Part shown: in pieces, positions 8,005 through 15,433 of the stretch
Layout: each line of letters opens with the position of its first letter
How positions within the stretch are numbered: position 1 is the stretch's first letter
Source: a virus
Reading direction: 5' to 3' (one strand)
IMG/VR virus record: IMGVR_UViG_3300032241_002289
Span: 1-36,824 of that record
DNA length: 36,824 bases
Notes under the pieces: model-generated
Databases searched by the model: none
What the model saw: the letters and a program-made list of their open reading frames with translations, nothing else
Told to the model about the DNA's origin: nothing
Made by a program: the position numbers and the translations under genes

Positions 8005-8078
8005 TGGAGCGGGAGAAGGGAATCGAACCCTCGACTTTAGCTTGGAAGGCTAAGGTAATACCATTTTACGACTCCCGC
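8005..8078 (-). tRNA. tRNA-Gly (UCC)
   Basis: The acceptor strands 8072-8078 and 8009-8015 pair perfectly (GCGGGAG/CTCCCGC), the T arm has GGTTCGATT and CCA is encoded at 8005-8007. The anticodon loop CTTCCAA gives anticodon UCC, reading GGA. Confidence 0.95.
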
Positions 8079-8079
8079 T

Positions 8080-8153
8080 TGGCTCCCCGGTACAGACTCG
8101 AACTGCAACGAACGGTTTTGGAGACCGCTATGCTACCATTACATCACCAGGGA
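8080..8153 (-). tRNA. tRNA-Trp (CCA)
   Basis: The 7-bp acceptor stem (8147-8153 with 8084-8090, one G-U) and encoded CCA at 8080-8082 are clear. The anticodon loop CTCCAAA gives anticodon CCA. It is separated from tRNA-Gly by one base. Confidence 0.93.
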
Positions 8154-8161
8154 ATTGTTGG

Positions 8162-8280
8162 TGAACAAGTCGTTATCACTGCCACGCCCGGATATTATTA
8201 CTCGCTCGGCAGGGGTACGTCACTGGACGGTTAGGAAAGGTAACCCGTGTGCTGTTAACACTGCTCAAACGACTTGTTCA
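8162..8280 (-). ncRNA. Stem-closed spacer RNA 1, cloverleaf-like, unknown class
   Basis: Two perfectly complementary 13-base arms (8162-8174 and 8268-8280) enclose a 93-base interior. Inside are three further stems: CTGCC/GGCAG (8179-8183 with 8208-8212), GGTTA/TAACC with a 7-base loop (8229-8233 with 8241-8245), and GTGT/ACAC (8247-8250 with 8258-8261). It fills the gap between tRNA-Trp and tRNA-Cys exactly and has no open frame of note. It lacks a T-loop sequence, so it is not a normal tRNA. T4 likewise has small stable RNAs (C and D) in its tRNA cluster. The strand is assumed from the flanking tRNAs. Confidence 0.65.
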
Positions 8281-8285
8281 TAGTA

Positions 8286-8363
8286 TGGAGCAACGGGCTG
8301 GATTTGAACCAGCGGTTTTAGGGATTTGCAGTCCCTTGCATTGGGCCGCTCTGCCACCGTTGC
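8286..8363 (-). tRNA. tRNA-Cys (GCA)
   Basis: A perfect 7-bp acceptor stem (8357-8363 with 8290-8296), encoded CCA at 8286-8288, and an anticodon loop CTGCAAA giving GCA. Confidence 0.93.
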
Positions 8364-8369
8364 ATGTGT

Positions 8370-8445
8370 TGGCTCCGGTCCCTGGAATCGAACCAGGCTT
8401 CATGGATTAACAGTCCACCGCCTACACCGTGTTTGCTTGACCGGA
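8370..8445 (-). tRNA. tRNA-Asn (GUU)
   Basis: A perfect 7-bp acceptor stem (8439-8445 with 8374-8380), encoded CCA at 8370-8372, and an anticodon loop CTGTTAA giving GUU. Confidence 0.93.
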
Positions 8446-8451
8446 ATTGTG

Positions 8452-8595
8452 CTATCTAAAAAACCTACGTACTATCCATTTGACCCAGAAATATTTGATG
8501 CTTCTGGGCATGAAATCGTCGGTCCAATTAAAAGGATCCGGCAATTCTTTAGGAGTATTTCCATAAGCGCGATTTAATGTATCTTTTGTTGACAT
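8452..8595 (-). CDS. 47-residue protein inside the tRNA array
   Basis: An ATG at 8595 with an AAGGA ribosome binding site opens a 47-codon frame, beginning MSTKDTLNRAYGNTPKELPD and ending in a Trp/Arg/Phe-rich basic tail (KWIVRRFFR). It exactly fills the interval between tRNA-Asn and tRNA-Glu. The amphipathic basic tail could contact membrane or RNA. I do not recognise a family. Confidence 0.7.
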   Translation of the reverse strand: MSTKDTLNRAYGNTPKELPDPFNWTDDFMPRSIKYFWVKWIVRRFFR

Positions 8596-8614
8596 GACCG
8601 ATCCTTTTATTAAA

Positions 8615-8689
8615 TGGTACACTGTAGGGGAATCGAACCCCTATTACTGCCGTGAAAGGGCAGTGTCCTGACCGTTAGACGAACAGTGC
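8615..8689 (-). tRNA. tRNA-Glu (UUC)
   Basis: Acceptor strands 8683-8689 and 8619-8625 pair with a terminal G-U, CCA is encoded at 8615-8617, and the anticodon loop CTTTCAC gives UUC. Confidence 0.93.
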
Positions 8690-8690
8690 A

Positions 8691-8893
8691 TTATTGTTAA
8701 GACCACTGTTGCACGTTTAAGAAGTTCGGGCCGGTGCCATTGACTGGTCCTCTGCACTGACTTCCCCTTGATTACACCTTTCATACTGCTTCAGCCAGCA
8801 GTCATCTCCAGATCATGGATGGACGCCTCAAGGGTGGTTATATTCCTCAACAGTTAGGATTGCTTATTCTTTCTCACGCAATCTTAACAATAA
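8691..8893. ncRNA. Stem-closed spacer RNA 2, unknown class
   Basis: Perfect 12-base complementary arms (8691-8702 and 8882-8893) bracket the whole gap between tRNA-Glu and tRNA-Tyr. Internal stems include an 8-bp stem with 7-base loop (8728-8735 with 8743-8750), a 6-bp stem (8785-8790 with 8797-8802), and an 11-bp hairpin (8853-8863 with 8878-8888) that shares bases with the closing arm and so forms an alternative structure. Two of these stems contain G-U pairs on the plus strand that would be A-C on the minus strand, so the transcribed strand is uncertain even though the tRNAs are on the minus strand. Confidence 0.6.
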
Positions 8894-8979
8894 TGGTGGG
8901 CCAGGAAAGATTCGAACTTTCGTACGCATAAGCGGGGAGATTTACAGTCTCCTGGTTTTAGCCACTCACCCACCGACCC
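8894..8979 (-). tRNA. tRNA-Tyr (GUA)
   Basis: An 86-base class II tRNA with a long variable arm, acceptor strands 8973-8979 and 8898-8904, encoded CCA at 8894-8896 and anticodon loop CTGTAAA giving GUA. It abuts spacer RNA 2 without a gap. Confidence 0.93.
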
Positions 8980-9004
8980 ATATACTGCTCCGGATTTTAC
9001 TAAA

Positions 9005-9067
9005 TGTGTTACCGCCACAAGTTCATCCCCGGTTCCGCCCGTTTGTGTTTGTTTATAGTGTAACACA
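9005..9067. repeat. Inverted repeat between tRNA-Tyr and the 57-residue gene
   Basis: TGTGTTAC (9005-9012) is the reverse complement of GTAACACA (9060-9067), with a nested CACAA/TTGTG pair inside. It resembles a weaker version of the stem-closed spacers at 8162 and 8691. It could be a processing stem or a third small RNA. Confidence 0.4.
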
Positions 9068-9101
9068 GGTCCTCGTTACCTGCAACCACTTGACGCTCTG
9101 T

Positions 9102-9275
9102 TTAGTCTTCTATTTGATGATAAACAGGTACTCGTTCGCGAGCTTGAATCATTTCGGCTGCGCGACGGATCTTGTTCTGAAACAGTTGGGTTTTCATTTC
9201 TTCCGTTAGAGTCAAATTACTAACGTCCCAGGCCTGCTGCACAATACGATCATTTAATCGTGTATAATCTGTCAT
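9102..9275 (-). CDS. 57-residue protein heading the tRNA array
   Basis: The ATG at 9275 with an AAAGGA ribosome binding site opens a 57-codon frame: MTDYTRLNDRIVQQAWD, then a charged helical region ending RERVPVYHQIED. The amphipathic helical look and absence of membrane segments suggest a small cytoplasmic protein. Family not recognised. It follows the terminator at 9295-9321, so its expression may need read-through from the promoter at 9453. Confidence 0.72.
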   Translation of the reverse strand: MTDYTRLNDRIVQQAWDVSNLTLTEEMKTQLFQNKIRRAAEMIQARERVPVYHQIED

Positions 9276-9294
9276 TCTTTTCCTTTCAATAAAA

Positions 9295-9321
9295 AACCCT
9301 GGAGTAGTTAATTCCAGGGTT
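9295..9321 (-). terminator. Rho-independent terminator
   Basis: AACCCTGGA (9295-9303) pairs with TCCAGGGTT (9313-9321) through 9 bp with a 9-base loop. On the minus strand it is followed by a T run (positions 9296 to 9291). It ends any RNA started at the promoter at 9453 after about 150 bases. Confidence 0.85.
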
Positions 9322-9446
9322 CGTAAATATGAATTTAAAACTTATTCTATTCAGAACCCCTTTGACCACATTCTAACAGCCATAGATTGACTGATCCAAT
9401 TGCTTGGACATTTATTGCATAGATGTGTTTAAAAGTGTTCAACATA
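9295..9446 (-). ncRNA. Promoter-to-terminator leader or small RNA
   Basis: A perfect sigma70 promoter (9453-9481) would start RNA near 9446, and the terminator at 9295-9321 would stop it, giving an RNA of about 150 bases. The only open frames inside are very short, for example a 12-codon frame beginning MSKQLDQS near 9410. It is either an independent small RNA or an attenuated leader for the tRNA array downstream. Confidence 0.6.
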
Positions 9447-9452
9447 GTAAGT

Positions 9453-9481
9453 ATTATATACGGTTATTTATCATTTGTCAA
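9453..9481 (-). promoter_or_regulatory. Perfect sigma70 promoter for the tRNA region
   Basis: Minus-strand TTGACA (9476-9481), a 17-base spacer and TATAAT (9453-9458) match consensus at all 12 positions. It lies just past the amidinotransferase stop and points into the leader RNA, the 57-residue gene and the tRNA array. Confidence 0.88.
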
Positions 9482-9487
9482 CCGGTA

Positions 9488-10645
9488 TCAAATGAATTTT
9501 CCTATATTTCCTTGCCGATTTAGGTCGTTTGTAGCACAATGCGTGCCGCAGTCCCAGAAATACTTGTGACGGAACGGCACCACATGCACTTCTATTCCGT
9601 AGCGGGCACAGGCGGCCTCCACTAGATCGTTGTGTCCTGACACCACGATGTTTTTAGGATCCACAATTAGGATATTGACGTGAAATACCGTTTCAGCCGC
9701 ATGGCCCACCCAACCGTCAAAATAATGATCTACTATGTCGATCAAATTGGGATCCTGCTCAAAACCTGGCATGAACCAGCGACCCTTGTTCTGCTTCATG
9801 CTGTGTTCAAACTGTTTCATGTGTGCATATTCGCTGGGCGGCAGGTAAACCACTTCCCAACCGGGGAAAGTGTCCTCATAAGTGGGCACATCACGTAGGC
9901 TCACAATGAGTCCTGGAGCGATAGGGCAGTAGGTAGCGTCGCCGTGACCACCAGCGTTCACAATGTGATTGCGTGTGCGTGGAAAAAGATCATTTACCTG
10001 GCTCAATATATCCTGTTGATCATCGTGATATGTTTGTGTAGCAAAATAAAGATCCTGGCCAATACGACTCACAAAGCAACCATTTATAAAGTCTAAATCC
10101 GTGGTTCGGATCTCATTGCCTTGATCGCGTATTTGTCTGTACACATGACGGTAAAAACCCAACTTAGCATCCAGGTGCTGTTGATCCACTGTTTTAAACT
10201 GTTCAAACTGTCTGAATAATTCAGCTGCTGCCGCAGGTTGTGCCAGAGCAAAATCCGCGGGGCGCACATAGTCGGGCCAAGCGGCCTGTTTGTTAGCCCG
10301 ATAAAACACCGACCATGCATGACTGGCATTGGGCACAGTTGGGACCCAGAACTGATCTTCAATCATTAGAAAGTAATCTCTGGGCGCAGTAGGCGGTTGT
10401 ACCCATTTACCACCTATGTATAATTGATCTAAATCCTCAGGTAATTCAGGGCGGACGATTTCAACGCCAAACCGACCCTGTAAAAGATTGATCAGTGCTT
10501 GATAATCCTCTTCGGTTTCTTCGGCCAACTGTTCAAAGCGGGCCCGTGTCTGTGCGTTTTGTATCCAGGCATAGAACTCAGGCGGGTACGTGCGTCCTAC
10601 AACACAGGTACGTAAGGGATCCCAGTGTTGATATACGCTGTACAT
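9488..10645 (-). CDS. Glycine amidinotransferase-like enzyme
   Basis: From ATG 10645 the product is 385 residues and begins MYSVYQHWDPLRTCVVGR, like the arginine:glycine amidinotransferase family. The C-terminal region has the family-type ending with catalytic Cys in GTHCATNDLNR (C370), a His in VFHVN and an NAGGHGDA segment. Known members move the amidino group of arginine to glycine, inosamine or lysine-type amines. The acceptor here is unknown. The start overlaps the stop of the upstream glycosyltransferase as TAATG, so the two are translationally coupled. A longer frame to 10705 lies inside that gene. Confidence 0.8.
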   Translation of the reverse strand: MYSVYQHWDPLRTCVVGRTYPPEFYAWIQNAQTRARFEQLAEETEEDYQALINLLQGRFGVEIVRPELPEDLDQLYIGGKWVQPPTAPRDYFLMIEDQFWVPTVPNASHAWSVFYRANKQAAWPDYVRPADFALAQPAAAAELFRQFEQFKTVDQQHLDAKLGFYRHVYRQIRDQGNEIRTTDLDFINGCFVSRIGQDLYFATQTYHDDQQDILSQVNDLFPRTRNHIVNAGGHGDATYCPIAPGLIVSLRDVPTYEDTFPGWEVVYLPPSEYAHMKQFEHSMKQNKGRWFMPGFEQDPNLIDIVDHYFDGWVGHAAETVFHVNILIVDPKNIVVSGHNDLVEAACARYGIEVHVVPFRHKYFWDCGTHCATNDLNRQGNIGKFI

Positions 10646-11748
10646 TACCAGCCTTTTTGCCCAGGAGGCAAGATCATAGTGGGTCTTTCCTGACCTTGAC
10701 TGCACTGGTACTGCTGATTCAACACGCCATTTCGATAGGTATGAATTATGGTCCGGATTTCGGCCTGTTCTGATTCGGTACAGTGTTGCAAGCGATCAAT
10801 GCAGATGTGCAAAAATGGATTGGTCTTTAGCAACTGTAGATTGTGTTCAAAGCGGGCCTGATTGTCGGCTACAAAACGCGATACCCGCTCATGATCTCGT
10901 AACAGCGCCAGGTTGCGTTCAATGGCATAATAGGCGCGGTCCATGGGTTCAGTCATGGTCTCGTACGAATGATCCACTAGATCGTCAAACACATCAAAAC
11001 CCATGACCCGCATAAGGCTGGCCAATTTCCAGCCACCCACCCAGATTGGTATAGTGCCGCCCCAAATGGCCATGGCAGTCTTTTCGGTATGTATGGTTTC
11101 CATTTCAAAAAAGGCCGGTTCTGTGATAAGGCTGATACAGCTGGGTTCAAACACCGTGCGTTTCAACAGTTGATCATAGGTACGACTGTTGCCGAATGAG
11201 CCATTTTTAATGCCCTTGTCCAGGGTCACTTCGGGTCCAAATCGATAATCAGTAAAGGCTATATCAACTTCGGTCCGATCAATTATGTCTAGATAATGAC
11301 TGTTGACGGTAACAGTGCGAAAATTGCCGCGACTCAGACTCAGCTCTTTCCAAGGCAAGGCATGTGTATAATTGCCAAGTCCAAAATGTTCAATAAGAAT
11401 CAGTAGAAATTCTCTGTGAATTCTAGGCTTGTTGATCATGAAATTAAAAGTATAAGGCTTGTGGCTCCAGTCAGTCACAATATTTTCTCTGGTGAATGCA
11501 TCTATTTCGGCCGCTTGAAACACAGGAAAGAAAGCACAACGATATCGTTGTGCCAATATATCTTCGCTCAGCACATGATCAAATACGATCAAGTGTTTCC
11601 TGGGATCGATTGCACTGTTTTCCATCAGATCTTCCAGATGAAAACGACGAGCTTCTTCGTCATAATGATGATCTTCCACATATATTACCGTGGGTTCTGT
11701 TAGCACTTCGCCAGACCAACGCCAGCCAGGTCCAAATATTTTGATCAT
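10645..11748 (-). CDS. GT10-like (fucosyltransferase fold) glycosyltransferase
   Basis: The 367-residue protein has features of family 10 glycosyltransferases: the FNFMINKPR strand near 101-109, an ITEPAFFE segment near 208, H-TEK at 220-223 and GGTIPIWVG at 229-237, corresponding to the nucleotide-sugar binding region. Known members transfer fucose from GDP-fucose; here only a related GDP- or other sugar donor can be guessed. It resembles the adjacent protein at 11745 (shared R-FNFM/FNCFMN-RPR, xEK and DH-YDT motifs). ATGA overlap couples it to that gene. Confidence 0.6.
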   Translation of the reverse strand: MIKIFGPGWRWSGEVLTEPTVIYVEDHHYDEEARRFHLEDLMENSAIDPRKHLIVFDHVLSEDILAQRYRCAFFPVFQAAEIDAFTRENIVTDWSHKPYTFNFMINKPRIHREFLLILIEHFGLGNYTHALPWKELSLSRGNFRTVTVNSHYLDIIDRTEVDIAFTDYRFGPEVTLDKGIKNGSFGNSRTYDQLLKRTVFEPSCISLITEPAFFEMETIHTEKTAMAIWGGTIPIWVGGWKLASLMRVMGFDVFDDLVDHSYETMTEPMDRAYYAIERNLALLRDHERVSRFVADNQARFEHNLQLLKTNPFLHICIDRLQHCTESEQAEIRTIIHTYRNGVLNQQYQCSQGQERPTMILPPGQKGW

Positions 11749-12683
11749 ATGGTTGCCAATTCTTCAATAATGGCCTGTAACCGTTGAGGCCAAGCCAGGG
11801 CCCATTTACTTAATAATTCTCTATTGTGAACAGCAGCTCGGGCCGCTCGTTCTGGATTGAATTCGATGTGTTCAATTTGATCCAGCATGGCCAGGAGTCT
11901 TGGCGTATGTTCTTTAATCGTATCATAGGCATGATCCACACAGTCGCGTAGCACGTCAAAACCGTGGCGTTCAAGCAGGGCCACAGCACCGGGACTGGTG
12001 TACACAAGCCAGGGTCTAGGCATCTGCAAGGCTCTAAAGATCTTTTCACTAAAAACAACGTGATCATCTGCGGTGTAGGTTTCTACAATTACGCTGACTT
12101 CGCTGTCGGTCATGCACTGTTCCAAGGTACCGTGTGCGTCCACTGTGTTATAAGGAACTGACGCAACCAGATGTTCTACACTGTAACGTGTTAATTCAGC
12201 TGAAAGATATTGTTCAGCCAATTCTGCAGGCGTGCAATTATAACTCACAAAGCCAGACGCTAAAAGGCCTCTGCGAATTAATTCATAAAATACTATGTTA
12301 CGATCACCACGCGGCCTATTCATAAAACAATTAAATCTTCGTGTAGGTGCGCGATCCTGGTATTCAGGATCAAAGCGCCAGATGCTCCAGAATTCCGGAA
12401 TGGTCGAAATTAGGTGTCCCGCGACCGGAACAGTTGGATAATTGTCTGTAATGAAGGTGGCCTGAGGATCGGTGATTGCCCCCGGATTGGGTAGAAACAC
12501 ACTGTCTACCAACCGGCAGTATACAGGCCCTTCATACACTGTAGGATATCCAAAGTTGTCTCGGTCGCGATGTACAACCGCACGAGTCTTTAAGGCCGTG
12601 GCCAAGGCCGCTACTACTGCTGTTTCACGCGGTTCTGAAATCCAAATACCATCGGAGTGTGTTTTTGCTGGGGTTGTGCGCAT
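11745..12683 (-). CDS. GT10-like glycosyltransferase, paralogue
   Basis: The 312-residue protein parallels its downstream neighbour: FNCFMNRPRGDR at 117-128, SEK at 212-214 in a VVFSEKIFRALQ helix, and a GFDVLRDCVDHAYDTI segment matching the neighbour's GFDVFDDLVDHSYETM. This suggests an ancient tandem duplication and a glycosyltransferase role, with donor and acceptor unknown. It is the first gene of a three-gene operon with the second GT10-like protein and the amidinotransferase. Only 16 bases separate it from the divergent gene at 12700. Confidence 0.58.
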   Translation of the reverse strand: MRTTPAKTHSDGIWISEPRETAVVAALATALKTRAVVHRDRDNFGYPTVYEGPVYCRLVDSVFLPNPGAITDPQATFITDNYPTVPVAGHLISTIPEFWSIWRFDPEYQDRAPTRRFNCFMNRPRGDRNIVFYELIRRGLLASGFVSYNCTPAELAEQYLSAELTRYSVEHLVASVPYNTVDAHGTLEQCMTDSEVSVIVETYTADDHVVFSEKIFRALQMPRPWLVYTSPGAVALLERHGFDVLRDCVDHAYDTIKEHTPRLLAMLDQIEHIEFNPERAARAAVHNRELLSKWALAWPQRLQAIIEELATI

Positions 12684-12699
12684 GTGAATAATTACTTAT

Positions 12700-13407
12700 A
12701 TGTACTGGAATAACCCTACAATCAAAGTTCACTGGCCCTCAGACCAGGACCCTATCCAGCAGAGCCAGCATGGTGGTCTACACTGTCTTTTTCATGATCC
12801 TGCTGTGCCTAGATGGAGCATACGTTATCAGCAGACTCTACAGGATATCTGTAACTGGGCCAATTCTTATATTCAGCGCAACGGTGTTGAAGCCTTTGTT
12901 AATGATCAGCGCAATCATTATGACATTGCCAATATTGTGAAATTAAACATGTGGATCGCTGACATACGTGGTCAGGGCATAGTCAAGCCAGTCATGCTGT
13001 TTTATGATGGTCAAGAGCAGTACGGAATCAACAATGGTGAAAGTCGCCTGCGTGCCTTGGAGCGAGTAGGATCCATTACAACCCTAAACGGATTTATCAG
13101 TACCACAACTGAGCACAGAGATCGTTTTGCACATTTGACCGAAGTGACTTCTTTTACACAATTTGCTGAAATATGCGGTGCTGTGCCCGGACAGGAGTTT
13201 CAATTTACTCTGACAGATCCTGCAGCACCTTACGGTATATTTTGGTATGAATATGACAGTGAGCGCACACGCCTAGTAACGCCCGGAGAAGCCACTTGTG
13301 TGGCTACCTTGGAACAGTATCTGACAGCACACCCGGGTGTGGAGTTTTCGCCCACGTGGTTTGATACTTTAGTTGCCTGGGATCAATACGGACTTTCTTT
13401 TTCGTAG
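12700..13407 (+). CDS. ParB/sulfiredoxin-like protein
   Basis: The 235-residue protein contains VKPVMLFYDGQEQYGINNGESRLRALE (written here only to show the pattern: a strand, then NGESRLRAL), which resembles the ParB/Srx fold core where a DG/NGxxRLxAL motif binds nucleotide. The N-terminal and C-terminal parts are unrecognised. It is one of two plus-strand genes in the window. Its end overlaps the convergent oxygenase gene by 25 bases. CTP-binding or nuclease activity cannot be judged from sequence alone. Confidence 0.55.
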   Translation: MYWNNPTIKVHWPSDQDPIQQSQHGGLHCLFHDPAVPRWSIRYQQTLQDICNWANSYIQRNGVEAFVNDQRNHYDIANIVKLNMWIADIRGQGIVKPVMLFYDGQEQYGINNGESRLRALERVGSITTLNGFISTTTEHRDRFAHLTEVTSFTQFAEICGAVPGQEFQFTLTDPAAPYGIFWYEYDSERTRLVTPGEATCVATLEQYLTAHPGVEFSPTWFDTLVAWDQYGLSFS

Positions 13408-13922
13408 GTCCAGTAGTTGATTTGCAAGCATCTGCGTACCGAATCAAAATGAGTACGGGGATAGTCGTGTAGGGTGTCGGGCCCTGGTACAAAAAAGAAA
13501 CAACGATTGTCGCGACTTTCTACACGGGTACCATCAGCAAAGCCAGTGCCGGGCCACAAGCAGGCATGATCAGTGTAGACCAGGGCACTTAATCGTTTTT
13601 CAAAATGATCCACGTGTGGTTCTAAATAAAAATCACCTACATCGCTGATCACTTCCAGTCTGGGGTATAGACCAGTGTAGTCCAGACCTGTGTGGGATTC
13701 AAACAGGCGTTTGTAATCACCTGACTCTAGGCTACAGTATAAAGCATACAAGTGCGGATACTGCGCACCGTTGCGATGATCAATGATCAAGCGTTCTGAA
13801 CCGTTGCGACGACCGTCAACTGTCTGTACAATAGCTGATTCAATGGCCTTGACTTCGGCTAGACACTCTGTGGTTAAAAAGTCATCAATGATCCAGTGCC
13901 GCCAGGGCTGATCAATCTGCAT
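13383..13922 (-). CDS. 2OG-Fe(II) oxygenase-like protein
   Basis: The 179-residue protein begins with a WxHWIIDDFL motif common in 2OG oxygenases of the prolyl-hydroxylase type. It has H103-x-D105 in YLEPHVDHFEK, then H152 and an Arg at 163 or 164. Its start lies inside the end of the asparagine synthetase gene (11-base overlap), so the two are cotranscribed, which makes an amino-acid or peptide substrate plausible but unproven. Confidence 0.7.
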   Translation of the reverse strand: MQIDQPWRHWIIDDFLTTECLAEVKAIESAIVQTVDGRRNGSERLIIDHRNGAQYPHLYALYCSLESGDYKRLFESHTGLDYTGLYPRLEVISDVGDFYLEPHVDHFEKRLSALVYTDHACLWPGTGFADGTRVESRDNRCFFFVPGPDTLHDYPRTHFDSVRRCLQINYWTYEKESPY

Positions 13923-15375
13923 AAAAACTCCGTTGTAGCACCTGTTGCCAGTCTAACTGGCGATCTCCGGTGGTCGCTATTTCGATGTTCATCCAAGGCA
14001 AGGCATCATTGCAGTGCCCGGTAAAACCTTTTTTGTCATGTATCTGCGCCTCGGTCCAGCGTTCCAGGAACATGCGGCGAATCAAGGGTTTACCGCGTCG
14101 CAAGGGTGTGGGCAAGTTGAGTGCCAATTGCATAATAGGACGTGCCAGGAACGGACTGCGTGGTTCTATACCATAAGCGCCATTGATCACATCGGCGGCT
14201 CTGGCATCACAGCCCACAATCTGATGCCAGTAGTCAGCCAATAAGGTAGCAGCTTCTGCATCACCTGCACAGGTTTCAACGCACTGACGCCATAAGGGAG
14301 TAGCTCGACTGTAAGGACTGGCCGAAGCATCACTTGTAAACTGCATGTCTTGATACACCGTGTAACCGCCAAACAGTTCGTCGGCACCCAAGCCGGTGAA
14401 TAAGACACGTTGTCCACACAGGGCGGCAATCAGCCACTGGCCTACAAAGCTACCAGTCTGTATGGGCATTTTTAATCGGTCAGCACAGGCTTGGAATGCC
14501 AGTGCAAAGTCTTGTTCGTCAACATCAAAGCGTGCTAGATGTGCAAGTTCGCCCGGGTTAAGGAAGCTTTCTACACGTTCACTGATGGGATCTTTGCCCT
14601 TCATGTTGACGGTGTAGAGATAGCTACCAGGCAAGTGACTTAGAATAATGCTACTGTCGAGCCCGCCTGAATAGGTCAAGGCCACATCACAGGCCGGAGT
14701 CATTTGTCGCATTACTGTTCGCCAGCGTGAACTGAATTCCTCGTAAGCTTCGTCCTCAGTCTGTGCTTGAGGAGTTTTGATCCATGACCATATCGAATCA
14801 ATGATACCAGCAGGATGTCCATCTCTGTACAGCATGCCCGGAACACAACGAGTGATGCCAGCCCAGGGTGTGGTATCCAACATGGTCCAGTTGCGTGTAG
14901 TGTAGGGCTGTGCTTGTTTTGTAGTGTTAATATAAGTCAGGATGGGTGCCACTTCCGACGACACAATCAAGATAGCATCGTCCTGGTATTGATACAAGGC
15001 ACGTTCGCCCTGCGGATCTGTAGCATACATCACAGTGGTATTATCAGTCCAAGCCCAGGCCCAAGGTCCCCAGCCAGCTTTCAATCGGCCCAGGTCCTGT
15101 TCCACGCACTCGTGTACAAATTCAGTATCGGTTGTGTACGGCCCTAGATCTCTATAGTTGTAGATCTCGCCGTTGTAGGCCAGGAAGTTACGTGGACTGT
15201 TGTCATAGTATTCTCTCGCGCCAGTGATGTGTAGCACTGTTTGTCCTATGAATATGTTTTTGTCGTAACGGTAGCGTGAGAAATCGGGTCCACGACTCTG
15301 GATCAATTTCATTGCTTCTAGGTGTTTCTTTAAGGGTATCGGATCGCGACTGCGAACCATCAGTATGCCGCACAT
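13912..15375 (-). CDS. asnB: Asparagine synthetase (glutamine-hydrolysing)
   Basis: The 487-residue protein has the catalytic Cys2 of a class II glutaminase domain (MCGI), the RGPD and YNGEIYN glutamine-binding motifs, and the synthetase PP-loop SGGLDS at 236-241, followed by GLGADELFGGY. It is shorter than E. coli AsnB (about 550) but both domains look complete. The reaction makes Asn from Asp, Gln and ATP. Relatives amidate other carboxylates, so the exact substrate is not certain. It heads an operon with an oxygenase. Confidence 0.85.
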   Translation of the reverse strand: MCGILMVRSRDPIPLKKHLEAMKLIQSRGPDFSRYRYDKNIFIGQTVLHITGAREYYDNSPRNFLAYNGEIYNYRDLGPYTTDTEFVHECVEQDLGRLKAGWGPWAWAWTDNTTVMYATDPQGERALYQYQDDAILIVSSEVAPILTYINTTKQAQPYTTRNWTMLDTTPWAGITRCVPGMLYRDGHPAGIIDSIWSWIKTPQAQTEDEAYEEFSSRWRTVMRQMTPACDVALTYSGGLDSSIILSHLPGSYLYTVNMKGKDPISERVESFLNPGELAHLARFDVDEQDFALAFQACADRLKMPIQTGSFVGQWLIAALCGQRVLFTGLGADELFGGYTVYQDMQFTSDASASPYSRATPLWRQCVETCAGDAEAATLLADYWHQIVGCDARAADVINGAYGIEPRSPFLARPIMQLALNLPTPLRRGKPLIRRMFLERWTEAQIHDKKGFTGHCNDALPWMNIEIATTGDRQLDWQQVLQRSFYAD

Positions 15376-15391
15376 GGATTACTTACCAAGA

Positions 15392-15415
15392 AAAAAGCTC
15401 CCGGAGGAGCTTTTT
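15392..15415 (-). terminator. Terminator hairpin between asnB and the porin gene
   Basis: AAAAAGCTCC (15392-15401) pairs with GGAGCTTTTT (15406-15415), a 10-bp stem with a 4-base loop and A/T flanks, so it can act in either direction. It follows the porin stop at 15434... in the minus direction it lies downstream of the porin gene. Confidence 0.8.
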
Positions 15416-15433
15416 GATCACATTCGAATTGGA

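Noticed and set aside
8690-8782. A short open frame from an ATG at 8784 on the minus strand running into tRNA-Glu
   Set aside because: It overlaps the mature tRNA, has no ribosome binding site and lies within a strongly structured spacer.
8815-8935. A plus-strand open frame starting ATGGATGGACGC and running into tRNA-Tyr
   Set aside because: It crosses the spacer stem and the tRNA on the opposite strand, and no ribosome binding site is seen.
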